Below, piece after piece: positions 1 to 8,614 of a stretch of 64,000 nucleotides of DNA (positions within the stretch are counted from its first letter, which is position 1; each line of letters starts with the position of its first letter). The notes under the pieces are model-generated. The model saw only the letters and a list, made by a program, of their open reading frames with translations. It was not told the DNA's origin and did not search any database. A program made the position numbers and the translations under genes. Source of the stretch: Nitrospira sp. Its GTDB lineage: Bacteria > Nitrospirota > Nitrospiria > Nitrospirales > Nitrospiraceae. Location of the stretch: assembly GCA_024330965.1 (NCBI GenBank), contig JANDJL010000007.1, forward strand, positions 47,939 to 111,938, in the 5' to 3' direction.

Positions 1-882
1 GCTCTCACCATCGAAGGTGGACAGTTAGTTCCCCGGTCCATCGATACCGGCCAAGTACTGAGCACGATCAATGTGTATCAAGCGTACTTCGGTACGGAGC
101 AGGAATGGGATGAACGCCGTATTTATGATCATGTGAATGCCAACGGCACGCCAATCGATGCAAGCGGAAATGTCGCCTATACCCATCCGACCCATCCCCA
201 ACCTCATCTGCAATCGACCAGTGGCAGTATAAGGAATCCCCTCTATGTCGTTGACGATTTCGCCTGGAACTTCTATCCCCATACAATGAGTTTGCCCGTA
301 CGCCCTGATACGGACGGATCCGTAGACAACCAAAACATTACGCTTCACCTGCTGAGTGATTTGAAATTCTGGAACGGGTCCCAGTTTGTCGAAACGGGGG
401 GAGAGAATGTCGTGGTATCGATATGGCATTGGACAACCACCAATGACGATGGCATCTCTGATATTTATGATACGTATCGGTTCCCGGATGGCGGCTGGTA
501 TGCTTATCCCATCAATCCGGTCAGCCCTGATGGCTCTGACATTCCAGCCGGGACGTACGAATTTGCGCCCGGGGATCACTACCACTGGATGTTTGAATTA
601 ACCCCTGATAGTACTGGCAACTTGGATGCGGGGGTCTATCTCCTCAACGTCAAGTTCAGCACCGATGTTCCTGGGGTCGCCAACAGCAACCCTTTTTCTC
701 TGCTTATCGCCAATGGGCTGGGGCAGGACCTGGATTCATCGCTTCAACATCCGACATATATTGCTGCTCAGCAGGCGTTAACGGCTGTTGTCCCTCTACC
801 GGCAACTGCGTGGTTGTTTGGGAGCTCGATGATCAGTCTGATAGGCGCTGCACAACGAAAGATCGCGATGAGAACTGAATAA
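1..882 (+). CDS. Secreted protein with VPLPA/PEP-CTERM-like tail, 5' truncated
   Basis: The frame is open to the first base, so the N-terminus and any signal peptide lie outside the window; 293 residues are visible. The body is rich in Asp, Asn, Tyr and Trp with few Lys, as in extracellular proteins, and I recognise no domain in it. The last 30 residues read PLPATAWLFGSS, then a short hydrophobic stretch, then AQRK near the end. This is the motif, membrane segment and basic tail arrangement of the VPLPA variant of PEP-CTERM sorting signals, which are known to be processed by exosortases on the way to the cell surface or exopolysaccharide. No exosortase gene is in this window. The function of the body is unknown. 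Confidence 0.7.
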   Translation, partial: ALTIEGGQLVPRSIDTGQVLSTINVYQAYFGTEQEWDERRIYDHVNANGTPIDASGNVAYTHPTHPQPHLQSTSGSIRNPLYVVDDFAWNFYPHTMSLPVRPDTDGSVDNQNITLHLLSDLKFWNGSQFVETGGENVVVSIWHWTTTNDDGISDIYDTYRFPDGGWYAYPINPVSPDGSDIPAGTYEFAPGDHYHWMFELTPDSTGNLDAGVYLLNVKFSTDVPGVANSNPFSLLIANGLGQDLDSSLQHPTYIAAQQALTAVVPLPATAWLFGSSMISLIGAAQRKIAMRTE

Positions 883-1304
883 ACACGGCGAGCCGCTGGC
901 GTTTCACTTGGCGGCCTGGTTTCAGAAATCTGAAGACGCAGAATCGCGATGGCTGGAAGTTTCAGCCCTCCTCACCTTTGCGTTGAGGAAGCTGCAAATT
1001 ACAGCTCCAACTTGCGCTGCGGCTATTAGCTATTAAAATGATGCCCTGTAGTCTCGGGTATGTGGCGCATCTCCTCTGGGTGGCGAGGTCCTTGGCCAGC
1101 TTATGCAGACGGCAGCATCTGGCAGCACCTCGTTTGCAAATTCCATAGTTATTCAGAGTCGTACCATCTCGTGCCAGACTCACAGGGACGATTCGAGTCG
1201 TAGGTCCATCTTCTCCTCCGTTTAAGGGGGATGAATGATCCAGCATGCCAGCCGCAGGGGTAGCGAGAACATCGGGGATCTCAGGACAATACCAGAAATG
1301 CCTC
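883..1304. other. Intergenic stretch, no gene recognised
   Basis: About 420 bases between the secreted-protein gene and the terminator behind tRNA-Lys. A minus-strand frame of 94 codons (962-1246) is present, but its composition is unlike a protein and it has no recognisable motif or ribosome-binding site. A weak GCCGC/GCGGC hairpin just after base 890 could be a poor terminator for the upstream gene. I see nothing else that I can support. Confidence 0.5.
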
Positions 1305-1305
1305 T

Positions 1306-1338
1306 ACAACCAAGAGACCACGCATCCCTATGCGTCTC
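1306..1338 (-). terminator. Probable Rho-independent terminator of tRNA-Lys
   Basis: On the minus strand, about 38 bases beyond the tRNA 3' end, a stem formed by ACGCAT (1320-1325) and ATGCGT (1330-1335) around a 4-base loop is extended by GAG/CTC with a small bulge. It is followed by a T-rich run (TTGGTTG). The T tract is imperfect, so this is moderate evidence. Confidence 0.45.
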
Positions 1339-1375
1339 ATGCTGCTTACAAAGTCGAGGGAAACTTGCAGGGGCG

Positions 1376-1451
1376 TGGTGAGCCGGCTGGGACTCGAACC
1401 CAGGGCCCTCGCCTTAAAAGGGCGATGCTCTACCGACTGAGCTACCGGCTC
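1376..1451 (-). tRNA. tRNA-Lys (anticodon TTT)
   Basis: Read on the minus strand, the gene starts GAGCCGG and closes with CCGGCTC, discriminator A and an encoded CCA. The D arm (GCTC...GAGC), the anticodon stem TCGCC/GGCGA with loop CTTTTAA, and the T arm CTGGG/CCCAG with loop TTCGAGT are all intact. The anticodon is TTT, decoding Lys AAA/AAG. It lies about 100 bases downstream of purA on the same strand. Length is 76 bases. Confidence 0.97.
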
Positions 1452-1548
1452 ACAAGGAAAACTCGATGACCGTCAACCGTCGCTTCGACGAGCGAAGCAA
1501 GACAAGTGCATCCTCCCATTGACACCTGATGATCGACCATTGACGACT

Positions 1549-2862
1549 TCACCGTTTGGGACGGCGAGGGGAACAATCCAACGGATTGCGAAGCATGATT
1601 GTGTCGGCTCGTTTGGAGCCGGTCGAAATCATATCGATTCGACATTGAACCAGTTCTTCAATGCGGCCCAGGTACCGTTTGGCTTCCGCCGGCAGCCGCT
1701 TGTATGTCGTAGCGCCCGTCGTCGAAGCGGCCCACCCCTTCATCCGTTGGTACACCGGCCGACAGTCGGTCAAAACGTCGAGATCCGAGGGCATCTCTTT
1801 ATAGAGGCGCTCTCCGTGCCGGTATCCGGTGCAGAGCAGCACTTCCCGGTGCCCATCGAGCACGTCGAGCTTGGTCAGCGCAAGCGACGTGAGGCCGTTC
1901 ACCTGTGCGGCATACCGCACCAGGACGGCGTCGAACCATCCGCACCGTCTGGGGCGTCCGGTGGTCGATCCAAACTCATTGCCCCGTTCCTGTAGCCGCT
2001 GGCCGACCCCTTCGTTCAGTTCGGTGGGAAACGGACCACTGCCCACCCTGGTCGTATAGGCCTTGGCGATGCCCAAAACGCCGTCGATCATCGTGGGCCC
2101 CACCCCGGTGCCGGTGCAGGCGCCGCCCGCCGAGGCGCTGGAGGATGTCACATAGGGATAGGTTCCGAAATCCACGTCGAGGTGCGTGCCTTGCGCACCT
2201 TCGAAAAGGACCGTCTTGTTCCTCTGAATCGCCCGATTGAGCAACGTGATCGTATCGGTGACATGGCTCTTGAGACGATCGGCATAGCCCATGTACTGGT
2301 CGAACACCTTGTCCGCCTGATAGGGCTCCACCTTGTGAAATTGTTCCAAGAACCAATTCATCTCAACGAGATTTTCTTCCAGCTTCCTTCTAAACAGTGG
2401 CGGATTGAGGAGATCGCCCACGCGAATGCCAATTCTCGCCATTTTATCGGCGTAGGAAGGACCGATCCCGCGGCCCGTGGTCCCGATCCGCCGCAACCCC
2501 TTCGACTGTTCCGACGCGCGCTCGATCGCCTTGTGGTACGGCAAGATGAGATGCGCTCGGTCACTCACGGCGAAGTTCTTGCCAACCACGATGCCTTTGG
2601 TCTGGAGCTGGTCCATTTCTTCGATCAAAGCACCCGGGTCCACCACCACGCCGTTGCCGATGACACAGGTGACGCCTCGGTACAAAATACCGGACGGAAT
2701 GAGGTGAAAGACGTACGTGCCGCGTTCATTGATGACCGTGTGGCCCGCGTTCGACCCGCCTTGATAGCGCACCACGACATCGGCGTCCCGGGCCAAGATG
2801 TCCACGATCTTGCCCTTGCCTTCATCACCCCATTGGGCGCCGATAATGACCAGATTGCCCAT
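1549..2862 (-). CDS. purA: Adenylosuccinate synthetase
   Basis: PurA joins IMP and aspartate using GTP to give adenylosuccinate, the first committed step from IMP to AMP, in the cytoplasm. The 437-residue protein has the full set of family motifs: QWGDEGKGK at residues 10-18 (catalytic Asp and P-loop), GHTV at 40-43 (catalytic His), TTGRGIGP near 130 and GSTTGRPRRCGW in the last third. Length is normal for the family (about 430). I chose the ATG at 2862 because MGNLVIIGAQWGDEGKG is the family start. An in-frame ATG at 2955 would start inside the -10 region of the promoter and would translate through a terminator hairpin. The leader carries that hairpin (2907-2943), so expression may be attenuated. 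tRNA-Lys follows downstream. Confidence 0.97.
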   Translation of the reverse strand: MGNLVIIGAQWGDEGKGKIVDILARDADVVVRYQGGSNAGHTVINERGTYVFHLIPSGILYRGVTCVIGNGVVVDPGALIEEMDQLQTKGIVVGKNFAVSDRAHLILPYHKAIERASEQSKGLRRIGTTGRGIGPSYADKMARIGIRVGDLLNPPLFRRKLEENLVEMNWFLEQFHKVEPYQADKVFDQYMGYADRLKSHVTDTITLLNRAIQRNKTVLFEGAQGTHLDVDFGTYPYVTSSSASAGGACTGTGVGPTMIDGVLGIAKAYTTRVGSGPFPTELNEGVGQRLQERGNEFGSTTGRPRRCGWFDAVLVRYAAQVNGLTSLALTKLDVLDGHREVLLCTGYRHGERLYKEMPSDLDVLTDCRPVYQRMKGWAASTTGATTYKRLPAEAKRYLGRIEELVQCRIDMISTGSKRADTIMLRNPLDCSPRRPKR

Positions 2863-2906
2863 TGGCAGCCGTCCCCGTCCATCCTGCGAACATGCCTGCG
2901 AACACG

Positions 2907-2943
2907 AAAAAATGGCTCTGACCTGCCTTGGGAGATCAGAGCC
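2907..2943 (-). terminator. Terminator-like hairpin inside the purA leader
   Basis: On the minus strand an exact 8-bp stem, GGCTCTGA (2914-2921) against TCAGAGCC (2936-2943), is followed directly by six Ts (complement of A 2907-2912). It lies about 45 bases upstream of the purA start and downstream of a good promoter (2954-2983), so any purA transcript from that promoter begins with this structure. No minus-strand gene lies upstream whose end it could mark. Between the hairpin and the gene is a 12-base direct repeat (cctgcgaaca at 2883 and 2895). Attenuation of purA is the simplest reading. Confidence 0.65.
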
Positions 2944-2953
2944 GTGGAGCGAC

Positions 2954-2983
2954 ATGGTAGGATTCCTGCTAGGCCTTTGTCAA
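2954..2983 (-). promoter_or_regulatory. Predicted sigma-70 promoter of purA
   Basis: On the minus strand a perfect -35 TTGACA (2983-2978) is separated by 18 bases from TACCAT (2959-2954). Transcription would start near 2947, a few bases before the leader hairpin. Prediction from sequence only. Confidence 0.55.
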
Positions 2984-3174
2984 GCAGATCCTCACCCTTC
3001 TCGGTTCAGGCTGGGAGGCGACCGACCTGGGAGTTTCGCTTTTGGGTTGCCGCAAGAACAGAACGGGACGGAGGGCTGGCCTACGGAGGGGGGTTTTCTT
3101 GACTGGCCCGGACCTGCGTGTTAGCATGCCCCCACCTTTTGCACGTTCGGTCTGTCGGGATATCCAACGAGCGT

Positions 3175-3250
3175 GGGGCTGTGGCGCAGCTGGGAGCGCG
3201 CGTGAATGGCATTCACGAGGTCGCGGGTTCAATCCCCGCCAGCTCCACCA
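3175..3250 (+). tRNA. tRNA-Ala (anticodon GGC)
   Basis: Acceptor GGGGCTG pairs with CAGCTCC (one G-U). The D stem is GCGC/GCGC, the anticodon stem CGTGA/TCACG with loop ATGGCAT, and the T stem GCGGG/CCCGC with loop TTCAATC; CCA is encoded at the 3' end. The anticodon GGC reads Ala GCC/GCU. Length is 76 bases. Confidence 0.96.
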
Positions 3251-3369
3251 TACCAACCTGTGGTTGAATCGCGCGCTCCTTATCGTTATCGCTTGATTGG
3301 AATCGATGCGCGCGGATAGAGTCCTCAACCCTCTTATCGCCAGCCGATCGCCTATCGCCTAAGTTTCGC

Positions 3370-5217
3370 ATGCTGCAAATCGATTCTGTCAGCAAACGCT
3401 ATTCGACCAAGGTGCTGCTCACCGACGCATCCGCGCATCTTCGGCCCAATTCACGAGTCGGCCTGGTCGGCCCGAACGGCGCGGGCAAAACGACGCTCTT
3501 CCGCATGATTCTGGGAGAAGAGTCACCCGACCAAGGATCCATCCATCTACGTCCGAGGCTCCGCATCGGCTATCTGCCGCAGGAACTCGAGACGATCATC
3601 GGGAAAACCGTGCTCGACGCGGCGCATCGGGATGAATTTCCTGAGCATGAAGCCAAACGGATTCTGATGGGCCTTGGTTTTTCCGAAGCGGATTTCGCCC
3701 GGCCGATTGAAACCCTGTCCGGCGGCTATCGAATGCGCGTGGCGCTTGCACACCTCCTGCTTTCCAATCCCGACGTCCTGATGCTGGATGAGCCGACCAA
3801 CCATTTGGACAAGCCCACTCAGCGTTGGTTCGAGCAGTTTTTGTTGGATTCGGGCATGACGCTGTTGATCATCAGCCATGACACGGCCTTCCTTGATCGC
3901 GTCGTCACCCACATCTGGGAGCTGCGACATCACAAGATCGAAGAATATCGGGGAAATTACTCCACCTTCCGCAAGCTCCGCGCGGAACGGGACGCCCAAC
4001 TGCAAGCCGCCGCGGCACGACAGGCCAAAGAGATCGCCCGCGTCCAGAAATTCGTGGACCGATTCCGTTATCAAGCGAACAAGGCCAGTCAGGTCCAGTC
4101 CCGCCTGAAACAATTGGAGAAGATCAAACGCATCGAGCTCCAACGGGACCCCAAGCGGGTCAAGTTCCGATTCCCCGATCCGCCGGCCAGCGGGCGGCAG
4201 GTGCTCGACCTCGTGGGCGTGAGCAAACGCTATGGGGACAAGGTCGTCTATGAGTCGCTGGATTTTTCGGTCGAGCGCGGGCAACGGGTGGCGCTGGTCG
4301 GAGAAAACGGGGCGGGGAAAAGCACGCTGTTAAAGATCCTCGCCGGCGTCCTTCCGCCTGATTCCGGCACCCGCACCGTCGGGCACGGGGTCACGCTGCA
4401 TTACTTCGCACAGCACCAGGCGGAAGCCCTGAATCCCGAACACACGATTCTGGAATCGCTGGAGGAGGTGACCAAGCACGCCGAGATGAACTTTCTGCGC
4501 GGCATCGCCGGTGCGTTTCTCTTTTCAGGCCAAGAACAGAAAAAACCAATCAAGGCGTTGAGTGGAGGAGAGCGCAATCGTGTCGCGCTGGCCCGCATGC
4601 TCGTCGAACCGGCCAACACGCTGCTCTTGGACGAGCCGACGAATCATCTGGATCCCGCCTCAGTCGATGTCCTAACCGACGCTCTCGCCGAATTTCCTGG
4701 GACGATCGTGTTTATTTCGCACGACCCCACGTTTTTGACGAGGATCGCGACGCGTGTGGTGGAGATCGAGGGAGGGCGGACGCGGAATTTTCACGGCAAC
4801 TATGAGTACTATCTGTGGAAAAAGGCCCAGGAGCTGGAATCGATCACGGAGACGACGGAGGAACTCTCCGGCGGATCACGCGACAAGTCGGCAGAGCCGA
4901 CGCGGGCGATGGCGCAGCAGATTCCCGCCGCGCCCAAACATACCGGCGGGAACCGGCGCGATTTGGTCAAAACGCTCGCTCGTCTCGAAAAACAAGTGGC
5001 TCGGTCGGAGGCAGAGATCGTGGACCTCGAACAGAAAGTGAGGGCCCGAGACATCGAATTGGCCGACCCTGAACTGTACCAGGATTTTGGAAAATGGAAC
5101 GTCCTTCATCAGGAGCAGGAAGAATGGAAGCGCGATCTCGAACGCATGACCGCTCGCTGGGAATCATTGTCGGCTGAACTGGAAGAGGTCAAACACAAGC
5201 TGGCGGCGTTGCGTTAG
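3370..5217 (+). CDS. ABC-F family ATPase (translation or ribosome-associated)
   Basis: The protein has two ABC ATPase domains and no membrane segments, the hallmark of ABC-F proteins, which bind the ribosomal E site or act in translation quality control and antibiotic protection. Domain 1 has GPNGAGKTT (about residue 34), LSGGYRMRVALA and VLMLDEPTNHLD. A charged alpha-helical linker rich in Arg, Lys and Gln follows (about 205-265). Domain 2 has GENGAGKST, LSGGERNRVALARML and TLLLDEPTNHLD. Residues 540-615 form a predicted coiled coil, as in the Uup/YheS branch. Length (615) is normal. Its stop codon overlaps the stop codon of the convergent PilZ gene by four bases. The exact subfamily cannot be set by eye, so no symbol is given. 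Confidence 0.92.
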   Translation: MLQIDSVSKRYSTKVLLTDASAHLRPNSRVGLVGPNGAGKTTLFRMILGEESPDQGSIHLRPRLRIGYLPQELETIIGKTVLDAAHRDEFPEHEAKRILMGLGFSEADFARPIETLSGGYRMRVALAHLLLSNPDVLMLDEPTNHLDKPTQRWFEQFLLDSGMTLLIISHDTAFLDRVVTHIWELRHHKIEEYRGNYSTFRKLRAERDAQLQAAAARQAKEIARVQKFVDRFRYQANKASQVQSRLKQLEKIKRIELQRDPKRVKFRFPDPPASGRQVLDLVGVSKRYGDKVVYESLDFSVERGQRVALVGENGAGKSTLLKILAGVLPPDSGTRTVGHGVTLHYFAQHQAEALNPEHTILESLEEVTKHAEMNFLRGIAGAFLFSGQEQKKPIKALSGGERNRVALARMLVEPANTLLLDEPTNHLDPASVDVLTDALAEFPGTIVFISHDPTFLTRIATRVVEIEGGRTRNFHGNYEYYLWKKAQELESITETTEELSGGSRDKSAEPTRAMAQQIPAAPKHTGGNRRDLVKTLARLEKQVARSEAEIVDLEQKVRARDIELADPELYQDFGKWNVLHQEQEEWKRDLERMTARWESLSAELEEVKHKLAALR

Positions 5218-5606
5218 CGTGAGGCCTTGAGCGTTTCCTCCAGGTAGTAATAGAGCCAGCGGTTTTTTTCTTCCGTCACGATTTCGTCCCACACGACCCC
5301 GATCAAAAACCCCTTCTTGCCCCACGGCTTGACCCAGGCGATCATGCCGTCCAGCTTTTCCTGCTGTTCAACCTGCTTGGAATCCAGGAACGCGAGCGAA
5401 ACAGTCACTCGCGTCTTTGGAGCAAACCGGTCCTTCGTATGAAGGCCGGCGCCGATTTTGTTCACATTGTCCAACACAGCAGTGCTCGCCCGTCTTCCAT
5501 CATGGGGAATCACCAGGGCGGAACCCACCAGCGTGGCCCGCACGAATTTTCTTCGTTCGCTGACCGTCGCCATGGCGCCGGACCATTTTCCTTCGTTTCG
5601 CTTCAT
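5214..5606 (-). CDS. PilZ-domain protein, putative c-di-GMP binder
   Basis: A small protein (130 residues) whose N-terminal part has ERRKFVRA, matching the RxxxR motif that opens PilZ domains. A later NKIGAGL segment stands where the D/NxSxxG motif is expected, although the match is weak. It would bind cyclic di-GMP in the cytoplasm and pass the signal to motility, polysaccharide or other outputs. A second in-frame ATG (5573, MATVSERRKFVRA) would give 119 residues, and neither start has a clear ribosome-binding site. It is convergent with the ABC-F gene and separated by about 50 bases from rarA, which is read in the same direction upstream. Confidence 0.65.
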   Translation of the reverse strand: MKRNEGKWSGAMATVSERRKFVRATLVGSALVIPHDGRRASTAVLDNVNKIGAGLHTKDRFAPKTRVTVSLAFLDSKQVEQQEKLDGMIAWVKPWGKKGFLIGVVWDEIVTEEKNRWLYYYLEETLKASR

Positions 5607-5658
5607 AATCGGATTAAGTATAACCGATTAGATCGAATTGTCCACAAGCAAATCGCCT

Positions 5659-6954
5659 CTATCGCCGATTTTTTGGACGATAATACCGCCGGCCGTGCAA
5701 GGGGTCCGGGAGGTGACGCTGTTCGGTCTCCGCGCCGGGGTCGTCGTGGACATAACGGTAGCCCTCTCCGTACCCCAGCGCCTTCATCAGGGAGGTCTCC
5801 GCATTCCGAAGATGAAGCGGAACCCCAAGATTTCCATGGGCTTTTACATCTCGTAGGGCTTCCAACAGTCCCACATAGGACGCATTGTCTTTCGGTCGGG
5901 ACGCCAGGTAGGTGGTGCCTTGAGCCAGATTGATCTGTGCCTCGGGGAACCCCACGAATTGGACGGCCTGCGCCACCGCCGTGGCGACAACGAGAGCCAT
6001 CGGATCGGCGTTACCGATGTCTTCCGAGGCAAAGATGACCATTCGGCGGGCGATAAACGTGGGGTCTTCTCCTCCTTCCACCATGCGCGCCAGCCAGTAG
6101 AGGGCTCCGTCGGGATCCGAGTCACGGAGACTTTTGATGTATGCGGAGATCACGTTGTAATGCTCTTCGCCGGATTTGTCGTATCGCAGCGCGTGCCTGC
6201 CCAACGCTTCTTCCAGCAAAGCCTCATCGATCACGCGCTCACCCGTCGGGTCGGCGGAGACTTGAGTGACAACAAATTCCAGCGCCGTCAGCATGGCTCG
6301 CGCGTCCCCATTGCCGTATGCAATCAGCCGTTGCCTGGCCTCGGCCGAGAGCCGCACGGTCCATCTGCCCAGCCCTCTTTCCGTGTCGCTGAGGGCCCGG
6401 TCCAGCACCTGTCCCAACGCCTGTTCGGAGAGGGGCTTCAGGACAACGACCAGCGAGCGAGACAGCAGAGGGCTGATCACCTCGAAGGACGGATTTTCGG
6501 TGGTCGCTCCTACCAGAATAACCGTCCCCCGTTCGACGTGGGGAAGAAAGGCGTCCTGTTGGGCTTTGTTGAAGCGATGGATTTCATCGACAAAGAGAAT
6601 CGTCCGGGATCCGTGAAGCGCCCGTCGCTGTTCGGCTGACTTGATGATCGCCCGCAGCTCCTGGACGCCGCCGGTCACGGCCGAGAAGGGAACAAACTGC
6701 GCTTTCGTATGTCGAGCGATCAGGTGGGCGAGCGTCGTCTTCCCCGATCCGGGAGGCCCCCAAAAGATCACGGATGTCAGTCTGTCCGTTTCAATAGCTC
6801 GGCGCAAGGGTCGATTCGGCGCCATGATGTCTTCCTGTCCGACGAATTCGTCGAACTCCCGCGGACGCATACGCTCGGCCAAGGGGGCAGCGGCCGTCTC
6901 GTCGGGCCGAAAGGCATCAAACAAATCGGAGATCGCACCTCTTTTATCGGACAT
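5659..6954 (-). CDS. rarA: Replication-associated recombination protein A (AAA ATPase)
   Basis: RarA/MgsA is a clamp-loader-like AAA+ ATPase that acts at stalled replication forks. The sequence shows RMRPREFDEFVGQ near the start, Walker A GPPGSGKTTLAH, Walker B ILFVDEIHRFNKAQQDAFLP and sensor 1 GATTENPSFEV. The C-terminal tetramerisation region carries the family signature (DPDGALYWLARM, then FASEDIGNADP). I chose the ATG at 6954 (MSDKRGAISDLF) because a GAGGA ribosome-binding site precedes it by about 6 bases. This gives 431 residues, a normal length. The start at 7089 would overlap the divergent hydrolase gene. Confidence 0.93.
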   Translation of the reverse strand: MSDKRGAISDLFDAFRPDETAAAPLAERMRPREFDEFVGQEDIMAPNRPLRRAIETDRLTSVIFWGPPGSGKTTLAHLIARHTKAQFVPFSAVTGGVQELRAIIKSAEQRRALHGSRTILFVDEIHRFNKAQQDAFLPHVERGTVILVGATTENPSFEVISPLLSRSLVVVLKPLSEQALGQVLDRALSDTERGLGRWTVRLSAEARQRLIAYGNGDARAMLTALEFVVTQVSADPTGERVIDEALLEEALGRHALRYDKSGEEHYNVISAYIKSLRDSDPDGALYWLARMVEGGEDPTFIARRMVIFASEDIGNADPMALVVATAVAQAVQFVGFPEAQINLAQGTTYLASRPKDNASYVGLLEALRDVKAHGNLGVPLHLRNAETSLMKALGYGEGYRYVHDDPGAETEQRHLPDPLHGRRYYRPKNRR

Positions 6955-7091
6955 CGGAATCCTCATCGCCTTAGCGATTCTATACACCCCACCCTTGCGG
7001 GCGCAAACCGTTGCGGAAGGCCCTTGACGGCGGTGCGAGGCGATGGTAGGGAAATGCCGGCCGCCAGTCGATGATAGTCGATGATGCAAGC

Positions 7092-7901
7092 ATGAACGTC
7101 CGCGTCAACGGAATCTCTCTCGCTTACAGCGACCAGGGAAAGGGGTTGCCGCTCATCTTTCTGCACGCCTTTCCCCTCAACCGAACCATGTGGGAGCCGC
7201 AGGTCGCAGCGCTCTCATCGGAGTTTCGCGTCGTCACCGTTGACCTCCGCGGCCATGGAGAGTCGGACGCCCCGCTGTGGCGTTACACCCTTGACCAGGC
7301 AGCGGAAGACGTGCGGGCTTTAATGGACCATTTGTCGATCGGCCAGGCGGTGCTGGTCGGGCTCTCGATGGGCGGCTACATTCTTTTTGCGTTCTATCGC
7401 CGATACCCAGACCGTATAAAAGGCCTTATCTTGGCCAACACAAGAGCCCAAGCGGACACAGTGGAAGGGAAAGAGGCTCGTTTCCAAATGGCCCAAATCG
7501 CCTACCGGCAGGGACCGGCGGCAGTTGCCGATCTCATGCTTCCCAAATTGCTGTCACCCGTCGCCATCAAAACCAGGCCGGATCTCGTTCGCAGGGTTCG
7601 GGCCATGATCGAGCGTGCCGAGGTCAGCGGGATCGCGGGAGACTTGATGGCCATGGCCGAACGGACCGATTCGATTCCCTTGTTGGGATCCATCACCTGC
7701 CCGGTCCACATCATCGCCGGGGAGCTGGACCAAGCCACCCCTCCAGCCGACGCAAAACTGATGGCCGATCGTATCGCCGGCTCCCGCTTAACCATCATTC
7801 CACAAGCCGGACACCTGTCGAACCTGGAACAGCCTGACGCCTTCAATCGCGTAGTGCAAGAATTTACAGGGAGCCTAGCGGGAGAGCAAAACACGGCATG
7901 A
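7092..7901 (+). CDS. Alpha/beta-hydrolase
   Basis: A single-domain alpha/beta-hydrolase of about 269 residues. LIFLHAFPLN forms the oxyanion region, VVTVDLRGHGESD follows strand 4, and GLSMGGY holds the nucleophilic Ser. The acid is probably in IAGELDQATPP and the catalytic His in AGHLSNLEQP near the C-terminus, so the triad is complete. The substrate cannot be told from sequence; the closest well-known relatives are 3-oxoadipate enol-lactonase-like and other small esterases. I prefer the ATG at 7092 (MNVRVNGISLAY), where family members normally start, over 7071. It is divergent from rarA and ends five bases before the convergent folE. Confidence 0.88.
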   Translation: MNVRVNGISLAYSDQGKGLPLIFLHAFPLNRTMWEPQVAALSSEFRVVTVDLRGHGESDAPLWRYTLDQAAEDVRALMDHLSIGQAVLVGLSMGGYILFAFYRRYPDRIKGLILANTRAQADTVEGKEARFQMAQIAYRQGPAAVADLMLPKLLSPVAIKTRPDLVRRVRAMIERAEVSGIAGDLMAMAERTDSIPLLGSITCPVHIIAGELDQATPPADAKLMADRIAGSRLTIIPQAGHLSNLEQPDAFNRVVQEFTGSLAGEQNTA

Positions 7902-7906
7902 CATGA

Positions 7907-8614
7907 TTAGTCCACATCACCTACGCTGGTTTTCTGAATGAGCTTCAGAAATTCCAAGCGGGTTTGCGGCTGGCTGCGAAATTCTCCCAACATGGAACTG
8001 GTAACGGCCACCGTATTCTGCTTTTCCACCCCCCGCATCATCATGCACAGATGCCTGGCCTCGACCACGACACCCACTCCCTTCGCATTTAATTTGGTAT
8101 TGAGGGTCTCCGCAATCTGAACGGTGAGCCGCTCCTGCACTTGTAGCCGCCGAGCGAACGCATCGACGATCCGGGGGATCTTGCTGAGCCCCACTACCTT
8201 TTTGTTGGGCAAATATCCGACATGAACCTTGCCGAAAAAGGGCAACAGGTGGTGTTCGCACATGCTGAAGAAATCGATGTCTTTGACGATGACCATCTCA
8301 TCGTATTGGATGGGGAACAACGCGCCGTTTAAGAGATGATCGATGTCCCGCTGATACCCCTGCGTCATGAAGGCCAGGGCTTTGGCCACTCGTTCGGGTG
8401 TTTTGAGCAAGCCGTTTCTGCTGGGTTTCTCGCCGAGCGCCGTCAACATCCGCGTCACCAGCGACTGCAAGGCGTCCACGTCGGCGGGCTGACCATTGCC
8501 GCTCACATCTTCGCTCGTCTCCTCAACCGTTTTCCCTTTTCCCCGCCTCACCACGCGTTCCTCCCGGGCATCAAGCCGTACCTGCATATTCGAAATAATT
8601 GTCTCTCGTCTCAA
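7907..8614 (-). CDS. folE: GTP cyclohydrolase I
   Basis: FolE converts GTP to 7,8-dihydroneopterin triphosphate, the entry to folate, queuosine and other pterins. The C-terminal 185 residues carry the zinc and active-site motifs: [20 protein letters not shown] with Cys and two His, then [10 protein letters not shown] with the second Cys. The 50-residue N-terminal extension is charged and not conserved. The start shown is a TTG with AAGGTGGGAG about four bases upstream, lying inside the 3' end of the upstream PTPS gene. The next ATG (8587) has no visible ribosome-binding site. Either way the two genes overlap, which points to translational coupling and a joint pterin role. Confidence 0.93.
   Translation of the reverse strand: MRRETIISNMQVRLDAREERVVRRGKGKTVEETSEDVSGNGQPADVDALQSLVTRMLTALGEKPSRNGLLKTPERVAKALAFMTQGYQRDIDHLLNGALFPIQYDEMVIVKDIDFFSMCEHHLLPFFGKVHVGYLPNKKVVGLSKIPRIVDAFARRLQVQERLTVQIAETLNTKLNAKGVGVVVEARHLCMMMRGVEKQNTVAVTSSMLGEFRSQPQTRLEFLKLIQKTSVGDVD

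Noticed and set aside
962..1246. A 94-codon minus-strand frame with several Cys
   Set aside because: No ribosome-binding site, no recognisable motif, and a composition unlike neighbouring proteins.
1245..1469. A 74-codon frame across tRNA-Lys
   Set aside because: Its C-terminal half (GTRTQGPRLKRAM) is the well-known mistranslation of a tRNA gene.
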